From the IMG/VR virus record IMGVR_UViG_3300044733_002212, positions 1-44,635 of that record: a stretch of DNA of 44,635 nt. One strand, written 5' to 3'. How positions within the stretch are numbered: position 1 is the stretch's first letter; every line of letters starts with the position of its first letter. The notes under the pieces are model-generated. The model had not been told where the DNA came from. It made no database searches and saw nothing but the letters and a program-made list of their open reading frames with translations. Of this stretch, positions 22,551 through 29,042 are shown piece by piece. Source of the DNA: a virus. The translations under genes and the position numbers were made by a program.

Positions 22551-22787
22551 TTAGCTATCCTCATCACTGGTTTGTATCATCGAGAGCTCGGCACGTAGCG
22601 CAGGATCGATAATCCATTCTTCCTCAATTGCCCAAACATTTAACACATTATCCCTGGCCTCTTTGTCTTCCTCGCAGTTAGCGTTGTCAGGTACTTTGTC
22701 AGCCAGGTATTCAATCCGCTTCCAAGTTTCAGCGAGGGTTCTTTGTATCATCTCCCGTTGTATTCTGTTCTTTTGAGATTGCTTCAT
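22551..22787 (-). CDS. First early gene, small charged helical protein
   Basis: 78 residues: MKQSQKNRIQREMIQRTLAE, then a charged helical middle (NCEEDKEARDNVLNVW) and an acidic end (SMIQTSDEDS). It looks like a continuous alpha-helical protein. It is the most upstream minus-strand gene of the early block, with TAATTAT and TAGCAT elements 15-30 bases before the ATG that could serve as a host sigma70 -10 box. The function is not recognised. Confidence 0.65.
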   Translation of the reverse strand: MKQSQKNRIQREMIQRTLAETWKRIEYLADKVPDNANCEEDKEARDNVLNVWAIEEEWIIDPALRAELSMIQTSDEDS

Positions 22788-23051
22788 TGTGCAATGCTAC
22801 AGATAATTAGAAAAGTGCAGGTCAGCACAGGGATCTCACCGCCCGCGCCCACCAACGCCACAGGCCCACAGCCCCGCATTAGATACCCAATCTGATGAGA
22901 ACCCTTGCAAACACTGGGCTCTGAAGGCCTGGCGCGACCTGAAGGGGGGTGGGGTGGTCGAATTTCTGAAGGGGAGGGGGGCCATGGGGGGAGTCCGCCG
23001 CTCTGCCCTAGGCGTGATCCCTTCGGAAATTTGTGCCGAATTACTCCGGGC
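22788..23051. other. G-rich non-coding region between early and late ends
   Basis: About 260 bases with no convincing gene. The plus strand is unusually rich in G runs (GGGGGG TGGGG at about 22935-22947, GGGGAGGGGGGCCATGGGGGG at about 22971-22991). Minus-strand open frames exist but have proline-rich, non-globular translations. It lies where the right (late) and left (early) ends of a linear T7-like genome should meet, so it may include the terminal repeat or a packaging cut site. Confidence 0.35.
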
Positions 23052-23079
23052 TTGACGTGATTGTCCTGCTGGGTATAGA
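23052..23079 (+). promoter_or_regulatory. Sigma70-type promoter for the plus-strand gene
   Basis: TTGACG at 23052-23057 and TATAGA at 23074-23079 are separated by 16 bases, close to the bacterial consensus TTGACA-N17-TATAAT. The predicted start is near 23086, leaving about 57 bases of leader before ATG 23143. It would be read by the host RNA polymerase. It is the best promoter I can find in the window and the only one pointing to the right. Confidence 0.65.
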
Positions 23080-23142
23080 AAAGTGGGTGGGCCGGCGAGC
23101 TGTAACTCCCGACCCGTGACCAGTCCAACCGCAATTGAACTG

Positions 23143-23334
23143 ATGGCCGCATCATGGCTACCCCAGTCAACCCCGACGGGATCTGTGATCACCCGTAAAC
23201 CCGTTCGCATCACTGCAACGGTGTCATGGGCGACTTACCAGTCCCTGATTGAGGAGAGCACCCTAGAGGGCAGGAGCTTAAGCAACCTGACCTCTTATGT
23301 CTTGGAGACCCACGTCAAGGCTGGTAAGGGCTAG
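23143..23334 (+). CDS. Ribbon-helix-helix (CopG/Arc-like) DNA-binding protein
   Basis: 63 residues from ATG 23143; a GTG at 23083 in the same frame is less likely because it coincides with the predicted transcript start. The C-terminal 40 residues follow the ribbon-helix-helix pattern: a beta strand VRITATVSW, helix ATYQSLIEEST, the GRSLSNL turn, and helix TSYVLETHV. Such dimers bind operator DNA and include phage repressors such as Arc. This is the only gene on the plus strand. It converges on the gene at 23339 with four bases between stops. It resembles small CopG-like proteins of marine cyanobacteria, so acquisition from a host is possible. Confidence 0.75.
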   Translation: MAASWLPQSTPTGSVITRKPVRITATVSWATYQSLIEESTLEGRSLSNLTSYVLETHVKAGKG

Positions 23335-23338
23335 GCCC

Positions 23339-23605
23339 TCACTCCGGGTACTTGGTGGTGATCCTCATCTCATCGAAGAACCCACTACCAGTCTCGGAGT
23401 AGACACCCACAGGTCTTGGGGGCGGGAGCTCCTGCTGCTCGAAGGCCTTGATGGCCTCGTCAACAGCAGCTGTGGCCTTGTAATCGATCACCTTGGCTTG
23501 CAACCAAACCAAAGCCCCATAGACCAAGAAGTCCAGGGGCTTCACCAGATAGGGCTGTAAGCCTCTGTAAGCCGCTTTAAACTCATTCAGGACCAATCTA
23601 TCCAT
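23339..23605 (-). CDS. Small protein downstream of thyX
   Basis: 88 residues from ATG 23605, one base after the thyX stop. The first half is hydrophobic and aromatic (FKAAYRGLQPYLVKPLDFLV then YGALVWLQAKVIDYK) and could be an amphipathic or membrane-associated helix pair; the second half is polar with a PPPRPVGVY stretch. It is probably co-transcribed with thyX. The family is not recognised. Confidence 0.6.
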   Translation of the reverse strand: MDRLVLNEFKAAYRGLQPYLVKPLDFLVYGALVWLQAKVIDYKATAAVDEAIKAFEQQELPPPRPVGVYSETGSGFFDEMRITTKYPE

Positions 23606-23606
23606 A

Positions 23607-24233
23607 TCACCCCCACATGGCCTTACAGACGCCTGGGAGGGCCTCATAGAGACGGCTCTTACACCTAAGGGCGATCTCCTTGTGTTCGACCTGGGTGCCG
23701 TTAGCGGTCCTGAGGTCGATGTAATGGAGCCACGACCGCACACTCCCAGCCATGTACAGGCGGGTAGGCGTACAGAGGGGGAGGAGTTCACGAGCACACT
23801 CCTTCGCCACACCGAGCTCTAGGAGGTTCTGGTAGGCCTTAAAGGAGGTAACCAGCACATCAGCGGCGATGGCTTGGCAGTGATCAAGGGTGTCAGCACT
23901 GAGATCATCAATGCTGTTCTGACGGTTCTTGGTGTCTTGCCTACGGAAGGTAGGAAGCTCAGGCCTAAGGGTTACCTCGGCATACCGCTGAGAGAACTCT
24001 TGGAAGGAGAAGCTTCGATGCCGAAGGATCTGAGCGGCAATGGAGCGGGTGGTGTTGATCTCCATCACCACATGAGCCATCTCGAAAGGAGACCAGTGCT
24101 TATGGGTAATGAGGTATCGAATCAGTCTCTCACTGTCAGGGTTGTCCTGGTTGACGGGATTGGATACCCGTGCACAGTAAGCAATAAGCTCTTCTGCTTT
24201 AGGAGAGACTGAGATGATCTTTACATCAGTCAT
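23607..24233 (-). CDS. thyX: Flavin-dependent thymidylate synthase
   Basis: 208 residues with the ThyX signature R71-H-R73-x7-S81 (RHRSFSFQEFS) followed by QRYAEV, and the second conserved region ELLPLCTPTRLYMAGSVRSW. It makes dTMP from dUMP with folate and FAD, feeding phage DNA synthesis together with the ribonucleotide reductase. In this phage it lies after terL, at the late end. Other T7-like cyanophages carry auxiliary metabolic genes such as talC at this place, so it is a usual site for cargo. An A/T-rich upstream stretch probably holds its promoter. Confidence 0.96.
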   Translation of the reverse strand: MTDVKIISVSPKAEELIAYCARVSNPVNQDNPDSERLIRYLITHKHWSPFEMAHVVMEINTTRSIAAQILRHRSFSFQEFSQRYAEVTLRPELPTFRRQDTKNRQNSIDDLSADTLDHCQAIAADVLVTSFKAYQNLLELGVAKECARELLPLCTPTRLYMAGSVRSWLHYIDLRTANGTQVEHKEIALRCKSRLYEALPGVCKAMWG

Positions 24234-24371
24234 ATCAGGTATAACGGTAATACAAAGTATGCGGTTTATGTACGATATGTACTACTAGATATAACTACTG
24301 GCTATAGGGATGGTGTTGATTGTTTGTATTCTCTTCCCCCTCCCCCCTATAGTCCCCCCTCCCCGAGAGGA

Positions 24372-24396
24372 AAGGGCCCCGTCTTTCAGGGCCCTT
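24372..24396 (-). terminator. Hairpin terminator after terL
   Basis: AAGGGCCC and GGGCCCTT form a perfect 8-bp stem around an 9-base loop; the minus strand continues TCCTCTC, so only a short T-rich tail follows. It lies about 60 bases beyond the terL stop and would end the late transcript. Confidence 0.65.
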
Positions 24397-24427
24397 ATCA
24401 CCGCAATATCCACACTGAGGAGCACCA

Positions 24428-24451
24428 CTTCCTCAGCGTAAGTGGACACCT
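24428..24451 (-). repeat. Second copy of the 24-nt repeat (other copy in the RNA polymerase gene)
   Basis: Matches 19900-19923 with one mismatch in the same orientation. It lies 6 bases downstream of the terL stop, between terL and its terminator, so it would be in the 3' end of the late mRNA. Confidence 0.85.
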
Positions 24452-24456
24452 ATGGG

Positions 24457-26190
24457 TCAACGAGAGGGAGAAACCCAGTCGTAGACAGGTTTATTGGCAC
24501 GTATTGCCTGTTTGAAGCTAAGGCCCAATACGAGGCAGTCGGTAGCCAGTTGAGGTGTCTCTAGAAAGGCGTCTTGCATGGCTGTCCATTCTTCGTGTTT
24601 TCGAATGGCTTGGGCCTGGAAGGCGCTTTGTGCGAGGGCATCGATGAAGTATTTGACGCCTTGAGCGAGGGCGTCAATGCGGTCATCGTGTTTGACGGCT
24701 CCCTTCTCCCGACACATGCGGGACATCTGGTACATGAGCATGTACTCGAGGCGCTTTTCAGGGGGAGCGTCTTGGTTGGAGGTGTAGTCGTATTCGAAGA
24801 CTTTGGGGTCAACGATCAGCTTGTGCTGGTTCATGACCGGCTCAAGGGTATCGATGATGCGTTCTTCCTTACGAACTGTGGCTCTGACCTCTTCGATGTC
24901 GAGGGAAGCTTGGGCTTGGATGGCGTGTCGCTTCAGAAGCTCAGCGACCATGCCATCGCCGAAGTTAGATTCGACTAAGAGCTTGCCAGCACTAAAGCGT
25001 TTAGCAAGGCGAATGATATCGGAGAGAGTCTCGTCGGAGTATCCGTCTTTGTAGGCCTTAAAGGCTCGGAAGAACACGTAGCCATTAGCCTGGCTAAGGA
25101 CGCAGGCCACAGTTTCATCAGTGCCTCGTCCTGACGGGTCAATCGATACAATCGTTTCATCGTAAGGAACGATTCCCTCGTCAATGAACATTGGTCCATA
25201 GAAGCGATCGCCAGGTAGACCGACAGCAGAGAGTTCCTTAAGGCAATAGCGAGGATCAGAGGACCAAGCGTAACGTTCAGCACATTCAGGGCCTAGTGGT
25301 GTAACGATTAGGTCAGCGAACTTCAGGGGGAACTTTTCAGCATCAGACAGGCTGGTATCCAGCATGAACTGAAGCATGAAGTTTGAGCGGCCCATGGCAG
25401 CTTCACGCTCCATGAGATCGGAGTCTGTGAAGCGGCTATCTGTAGGCTCCCAGGGCTTAGCCCCGGTTTCGATATCTTCGACCAGCTGAGGCGCTAGAAG
25501 GCCTTCGTAACGGCTATGGTCTCTGGGATACCTAGCAGGCCAGACAAAGGGCTTGTAGGACCTCTCAGCGAGCTTTCTGTAAACAGTAAAGGTGGACTGT
25601 GGGGTCCCCAGGAACATGATCCGACTGGTGTCATCGGGGGTCAGGATCGACTCAGCTTCTGTGACCAGCTGCAGCAGCTTTTCGCGCTGCATGTCGGTGG
25701 CAGAGTTGAGGGGGACCTCCACGTCATCAAAGATCATCAAATGGGCACGGGATCCAGTCATCTGACCGGTGATGCCCACACTTTTGACAGAGGGTGCCTG
25801 GTGAGGCTTTGCTGGCCCTACGTCGAAGGAGATCCGCGACCACCTCTGGTCTTCGGACTTCGGACCCAGATGGGAGAGCCAGGAAATATCGAGAATGAGC
25901 TTCTGACAGAAGATCGAGAAGTTGTCGGCTCGTTCCTTCGAAGCCGAGATCACCATCACCTTCCGATCCGGGTTGATGTAGAGGGTCCATAGGACAAAGG
26001 CGGCAGTAATCCAGCTTTTGCCAACGCCTCGAAAGGCAGATATCTGTAGACGCTTCGGACCGTGCTGCAGGTAGTCAGCAATGCACAGCTGAGCCCTGGT
26101 GGGCTTGGGGAGTCCTAGCTCCCGCCAGACCAGCGTGAGGAAGACCTTAAAGTCCTCTCTCAGGCGTTTATCAAGTTCGTGTACGTTCAT
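24457..26190 (-). CDS. terL: Terminase large subunit (T7 gp19-like)
   Basis: 577 residues. The packaging ATPase has Walker A at 51-60 (SAFRGVGKSW) and Walker B at 151-158 (LMIFDDVE), followed by LGTPQST (coupling motif). The RNase H-like nuclease has D351 (SIDPSGRGTDE), E407 (LLVESNFGDG) and D502/D503/D506 (HDDRIDALAQG). It cuts concatemers and pumps DNA through the portal. ATG 26190 overlaps the lysozyme-like gene by ATGA. Length and motifs match T7-type terminases (T7: 586). Confidence 0.97.
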   Translation of the reverse strand: MNVHELDKRLREDFKVFLTLVWRELGLPKPTRAQLCIADYLQHGPKRLQISAFRGVGKSWITAAFVLWTLYINPDRKVMVISASKERADNFSIFCQKLILDISWLSHLGPKSEDQRWSRISFDVGPAKPHQAPSVKSVGITGQMTGSRAHLMIFDDVEVPLNSATDMQREKLLQLVTEAESILTPDDTSRIMFLGTPQSTFTVYRKLAERSYKPFVWPARYPRDHSRYEGLLAPQLVEDIETGAKPWEPTDSRFTDSDLMEREAAMGRSNFMLQFMLDTSLSDAEKFPLKFADLIVTPLGPECAERYAWSSDPRYCLKELSAVGLPGDRFYGPMFIDEGIVPYDETIVSIDPSGRGTDETVACVLSQANGYVFFRAFKAYKDGYSDETLSDIIRLAKRFSAGKLLVESNFGDGMVAELLKRHAIQAQASLDIEEVRATVRKEERIIDTLEPVMNQHKLIVDPKVFEYDYTSNQDAPPEKRLEYMLMYQMSRMCREKGAVKHDDRIDALAQGVKYFIDALAQSAFQAQAIRKHEEWTAMQDAFLETPQLATDCLVLGLSFKQAIRANKPVYDWVSPSR

Positions 26191-26939
26191 ACGAATGGCG
26201 CCTTGGCACCGGTCGGCAGGATGCGCTCCCAGATCGGTGAGGGGCGATAGTCAGGACTTCCCGGCTGCTTGATCATTCCAGGATTCCAACCGGGAGTCGG
26301 GAGGGGTGTGTGAGGGCCTTGAGGTATGCCTTCACTTTTTAGAAAGGGAATCTGGAAGAGGTTCTTTTTTGTGGTATCAGCTCCAGGCGGCTCTGTGAAC
26401 AACTGGAAAACCTGCTGGGCAGCGTTCTGCCTCCTATCGAGGTGTGGCACTGAAGGGCGGAAGTACCCCTGCCCAGACTTGGCAGAACCAGTGAAGTACT
26501 GCGCAAAGAAAGCGGGTGAGCCTTTTGCAGGTGCGTTTTCAAAGACCCTGGAGTAACCAATGAGGCTTGCTCCTGGCCTTGGATCGTGTTTGCCCATGTA
26601 TTCCTGAGCGAAATACTTGAGCTGCCACTGCATCGAATTAGGATTCTCACCAGCTTTGATTGCCTGATCCCTGGCCTTGTCGTAAGCGACACGACGTGCC
26701 CCTGTGTACTGGGAGATTCCTCTACCCAGGCCAGCACCCTTCTCAACGATGTCCAGGCCTTTAAGGTTTGGTCTGCCGGTCTCGACGATCCAAGAGCCGA
26801 TAAGGCCGGCTGCCTGTTCAGGGGTGAATTTTGGAATCTTGCCGCCAGTTTCCTTTTGAGCCTGACCACTGGTTAGGTACTTCCAAGCGGTCTCTAGTTC
26901 AGCTGATCTGCTGATAGCGAAGTAGTTTCGAGGTGCCAT
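26187..26939 (-). CDS. Phage lysozyme-like (Phage_lysozyme2 type) protein
   Basis: 250 residues from ATG 26939. An upstream start at 27065 would run through a predicted terminator, so I reject it. Residues about 38-130 resemble the tail lysozyme domain (FTPEQAAGLIGSWIVETGRP, E53 as probable catalytic acid; GRGISQYTGARR; WQLKYFAQEY). It should cut peptidoglycan, either as endolysin or as a virion enzyme. The C-terminal 90 residues are proline-rich and without a visible domain. It is coupled to terL, an unusual position for an endolysin in T7-like phages. A related domain occurs in the internal protein at 40712-43723. Confidence 0.75.
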   Translation of the reverse strand: MAPRNYFAISRSAELETAWKYLTSGQAQKETGGKIPKFTPEQAAGLIGSWIVETGRPNLKGLDIVEKGAGLGRGISQYTGARRVAYDKARDQAIKAGENPNSMQWQLKYFAQEYMGKHDPRPGASLIGYSRVFENAPAKGSPAFFAQYFTGSAKSGQGYFRPSVPHLDRRQNAAQQVFQLFTEPPGADTTKKNLFQIPFLKSEGIPQGPHTPLPTPGWNPGMIKQPGSPDYRPSPIWERILPTGAKAPFV

Positions 26940-26950
26940 TGGATAGATAT

Positions 26951-26994
26951 AAAAAGAGCCCTCTAGAAGCCCCGTGGAGAGGCCTCTAGAAGGC
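26951..26994 (-). terminator. Terminator between HNH/small gene block and lysozyme-terL
   Basis: On the minus strand a GCC-TCTAGA-GGC arm pairs with GCT-TCTAGA-GGGC (two mismatches) and TCTTTTTATAT follows. A second GC-rich hairpin (GGAGGCC/GGCC-TTCC) lies at about 27026-27046 without T residues. The two occupy the 125-base gap after the gene at 27065 and fit termination or RNA processing before the lysozyme-terL pair. Confidence 0.7.
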
Positions 26995-27064
26995 GTAAGG
27001 ATTGGAGACACCAGAGAGGCAATCAGGAGGCCTTGTAGGGCCTTCCTGACGCCCCTGAAGGGCA

Positions 27065-27295
27065 CTAAGCTTTAACGCTGGTGGCCAAGCCGATGCTTGA
27101 AGCAGTCACAACATTGGCGCGGGCAGCACAAGCACTCAGCACATCAATCACATCTTCAATGCGATTGGCAGTGGTCAGAGCGCCCAGGGCCGTCACAGCA
27201 GTGGCGTCCAGCTTGGTTTTACCCTCGGCTTCAGCCTTGCAAGTAGAGAGAAGAGAAGCCGGCTTCACGCTGGCAGTAAAAACTTGAGCAGTCAT
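27065..27295 (-). CDS. Small alanine/threonine-rich protein
   Basis: 76 residues, rich in A, T, V and S, with helix-like segments (KLDATAVTALGALTTANRIE; DVLSACAARANVV). It starts three bases after the HNH stop. The composition resembles small virion or decoration proteins, but there is no motif. The position between HNH nuclease and lysozyme-terL is the only context. Confidence 0.6.
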   Translation of the reverse strand: MTAQVFTASVKPASLLSTCKAEAEGKTKLDATAVTALGALTTANRIEDVIDVLSACAARANVVTASSIGLATSVKA

Positions 27296-27297
27296 TT

Positions 27298-27564
27298 TTA
27301 AGCAGTTTGATAGTACATAAATTCGTCAACCGACAATGATCCCTTGGCCTGGTTACAGCGACGACAGGCAGTGACACAATTGGCGGCTGTTGTCTCACCT
27401 CCCTTGCTCCGGGGGCGGACATGGTCAATCGTCAAATCGGTGGTAGAACCGCAATAAACGCAGCGATTATTGTCCCTGAGCTTGATCTCATCTCTCCACA
27501 TTCGTTTCGCATCGGAACTGCGAAAGGTGAGGAGGTCATGCATGAGGCTTCGGGGGCTGTCCAT
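27298..27564 (-). CDS. HNH endonuclease beside the terminase genes
   Basis: 88 residues, a minimal HNH domain: C35-x2-C38 (CVYC), D47-H48 (LTIDHVRPRSKGG), N62, and C67-x2-C70-N71 (ACRRCNQAKGS). All zinc and catalytic positions are present. Small HNH proteins adjacent to terminase genes are required for genome cleavage in several phages, which would fit here between terS and terL. It could alternatively be a free-standing homing nuclease. The start is the first ATG, ten bases after the preceding stop. Confidence 0.88.
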   Translation of the reverse strand: MDSPRSLMHDLLTFRSSDAKRMWRDEIKLRDNNRCVYCGSTTDLTIDHVRPRSKGGETTAANCVTACRRCNQAKGSLSVDEFMYYQTA

Positions 27565-27574
27565 CGGTGGCTCA

Positions 27575-27823
27575 TTACTTCAAAGTTGATTTACCGTTCT
27601 TGCCATTACGAGCGCGATTACGACGGGGCGATTCCAATACCATCCGCCCGCTCTTCGTATGACTCAGATCTTTACCGCCCTTTCCGGCTATGCCACGGCG
27701 GCGCCTCTCCGTCCAGCGTTCTTCTGACTTTTGCTTAACGCCGGGTTTCTTGTTGTATTTACGCTGGTATGCGTTCTTTTTAGCCCTTAGCTTGGGGTTC
27801 TTCTTGTAAGGGTTGTATGGCAT
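27575..27823 (-). CDS. Small very basic protein
   Basis: 82 residues, about a third K/R (NPKLRAKKNAYQRKYNKK; RNRARNGKNGKS). The central RRGIAGKGGKDLSH...RNRARNG resembles a family of short basic phage proteins found near terminase genes, possibly degenerate nuclease relatives. It overlaps terS by one base (TAATG). Nucleic acid binding is likely from charge; the function is unknown. Confidence 0.65.
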   Translation of the reverse strand: MPYNPYKKNPKLRAKKNAYQRKYNKKPGVKQKSEERWTERRRRGIAGKGGKDLSHTKSGRMVLESPRRNRARNGKNGKSTLK

Positions 27824-28053
27824 TAGATATGCTCCTGGACATCCTCAAACGTCAGCTCAGGGATCAAACCAGCAAGACTTGCCAGAGGTGAACCTTCGAC
27901 TGCAACGCCTGTAATGTCGTTGGCCTTGAGCCAGTCACAAGCGGCCCGTAGATCGGCCGTGGATGCTTCACCCGACTTGATCCTGCCGATCAGTTCTTTT
28001 GTTAAAAGTGAATGGAGCTCGTCGAATGCGTCTTCACCTGCTCGCTTAGTCAT
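27823..28053 (-). CDS. terS: Terminase small subunit (T7 gp18-like)
   Basis: 76 residues, helical and acidic, with the pattern FDELHSLLTKELIGRIKSGE then ADLRAACDWLKANDI, which is typical of small terminase subunits of T7-like cyanophages. T7 gp18 has 89 residues. It recognises concatemeric DNA and stimulates the large subunit. Here terS and terL are separated by three small genes and the lysozyme-like gene, unlike T7, where only gp18.5/18.7 intervene. Confidence 0.8.
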   Translation of the reverse strand: MTKRAGEDAFDELHSLLTKELIGRIKSGEASTADLRAACDWLKANDITGVAVEGSPLASLAGLIPELTFEDVQEHI

Positions 28054-28061
28054 AGTGACTC

Positions 28062-28295
28062 CTAGTGTTGCTTGAACACAATCTGATCAAGCTTGTTCTC
28101 AATGCGGATCATGTGATCTTCCATCTTGGCAAGCGCACCGGCTAACTCTTCTTTTGGTACATAGCGTTCAGCCATGCGGAGTTCAACTCGGTCCATGCGC
28201 TTGTCAACTTCCATGATCCTGTTGTTAAGTCGTGTATTGATGGCTACGAGGCCCGTAAACGCCGCAACGGCAGCGGAGATAATTGCTTCAATCAT
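28062..28295 (-). CDS. Small membrane-anchored coiled-coil protein
   Basis: 77 residues. One N-terminal hydrophobic segment (IEAIISAAVAAFTGLVAI) is followed by a heptad-like charged helix (IMEVDKRMDRVELRMAER; KMEDHMIRIENKLDQIV). It is coupled to the C39-like protease gene by ATGA. This architecture and position suit a lysis-cassette protein (holin-like, or an i-spanin analogue like T7 gp18.5). The specific role is inference. Confidence 0.65.
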   Translation of the reverse strand: MIEAIISAAVAAFTGLVAINTRLNNRIMEVDKRMDRVELRMAERYVPKEELAGALAKMEDHMIRIENKLDQIVFKQH

Positions 28296-28837
28296 TTGGA
28301 TCTAAATGTCATAAACCATCCAGAACCATCACCTTCTACCGCCCATCGGCGCATCCAGTTAGTCCATGTGTACTTGACTTGGTAACCTCCATGCCCACGG
28401 CTGACATACCCTCCAGCGACGTTGTTCATCTCCCCGAAAGGATCATGAAAAACACCGTGGAGTCCGTCATCTCCAATTAGCAACATCCAATGCCCACCAC
28501 CCTGCGGCTTTGACACAGGGCCTTTATGGAGAACACCAGTCGCGACTGGATAGCCTTTCTTTAGCTCAGACAGCAGTGCGGAGCGAGTACCATTCTGATA
28601 GAAACAAGCAAGCACTCCATAGTCGGAACATGCCCGCAGGTGCGAGGTGTACTGGGTAGTGTCCCCGTATTTCAATACAGTCTTTAAGTAATCATCATCA
28701 GCATTACTGCCTTTGAGGGCATCAGGCTGGAGATACTTGATGGCCATAGCGCACGTAGAGCTAAAGCACATCCGATCTCCATGCCTGGTAGCACTATCGG
28801 TTTGCGAGTAATACTGCTTTACGGGAAGCAGCACCAT
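28292..28837 (-). CDS. Peptidase C39-like cysteine protease
   Basis: 181 residues with a papain-like order: glutamine near residues 8-12 (VKQYYSQTD), catalytic C29 (FSSTCAMAIKYL), H116 (GGGHWMLLIGDD) and D132 (VFHDPFGE). This is the C39_2 fold used by bacterial and phage peptide hydrolases. It could be an endolysin cutting peptide cross-links, or a maturation protease. Neighbours on both sides have hydrophobic segments, which favours a lysis role. There is no signal peptide. Secure as a fold prediction, less so as function. Confidence 0.72.
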   Translation of the reverse strand: MVLLPVKQYYSQTDSATRHGDRMCFSSTCAMAIKYLQPDALKGSNADDDYLKTVLKYGDTTQYTSHLRACSDYGVLACFYQNGTRSALLSELKKGYPVATGVLHKGPVSKPQGGGHWMLLIGDDGLHGVFHDPFGEMNNVAGGYVSRGHGGYQVKYTWTNWMRRWAVEGDGSGWFMTFRSK

Positions 28838-28841
28838 CGCT

Positions 28842-29042
28842 TCAACCCTTAAAGATATTCTTGATTTGTTGAATCTTGTCGTCTTCCTTGCGAACCACCT
28901 TCAGGTAGGTCACGAGGGAAAGCAGCACCTGAGCAATGCTGTTTTCCTTCAGCTTGCTGGCGCCGACAACTTCAGAACCCAGAAACAGGGCGAAGAAAAC
29001 GAGGGCCTCATACGAGACCTTCAGGCCGAATAGAGTAATCAT
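28842..29042 (-). CDS. Small membrane protein, holin candidate
   Basis: 66 residues from ATG 29042. A longer start at 29144 would lie deep inside the oxygenase gene and is less likely. It has one hydrophobic segment (VSYEALVFFALFLGSEVVG) and a charged C-terminus (VVRKEDDKIQQIKNIFKG). The LFLGSEVVGASKLKENS segment resembles a short protein widespread in cyanophages. It overlaps the upstream oxygenase gene by 35 bases and is followed by the C39-like protease. A holin role is inference. Confidence 0.65.
   Translation of the reverse strand: MITLFGLKVSYEALVFFALFLGSEVVGASKLKENSIAQVLLSLVTYLKVVRKEDDKIQQIKNIFKG

Larger units (their letters stand above)
24234..24456. promoter_or_regulatory. Intergenic region between terL and thyX
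   Basis: No gene. From terL towards thyX it contains the 24-nt repeat shared with the RNA polymerase gene (24428-24451), a terminator-like hairpin (24372-24396), a pyrimidine/purine-rich tract (24330-24365), an inverted pair of CTATAGGG octamers (24302-24309 and 24345-24352), and an A/T-rich segment (24235-24300) with a GTAC-GATAT-GTAC palindrome. The last is the likely thyX promoter region. Confidence 0.5.

Noticed and set aside
22784-23170. Minus-strand open frames of 125-128 codons in the G-rich region
   Set aside because: The translations are proline-rich and low in complexity, overlap each other and the opposite-strand promoter, and show no domain.
23830-25062. A shared 14-mer GTAGGCCTTAAAGG in thyX and terL
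   Set aside because: Both copies encode the same tetrapeptide FKAY in frame, so common codon choice explains the match.
25200-25212. HIP1-type GCGATCGC palindrome near 25204
   Set aside because: I noticed only a single copy; it is not the repeated array typical of cyanobacterial chromosomes.
26940-27065. N-terminal extension of the lysozyme-like protein to 27065, with a hydrophobic start
   Set aside because: The extension would be encoded across a predicted terminator and GC hairpin; the ATG at 26939 begins the recognisable protein.
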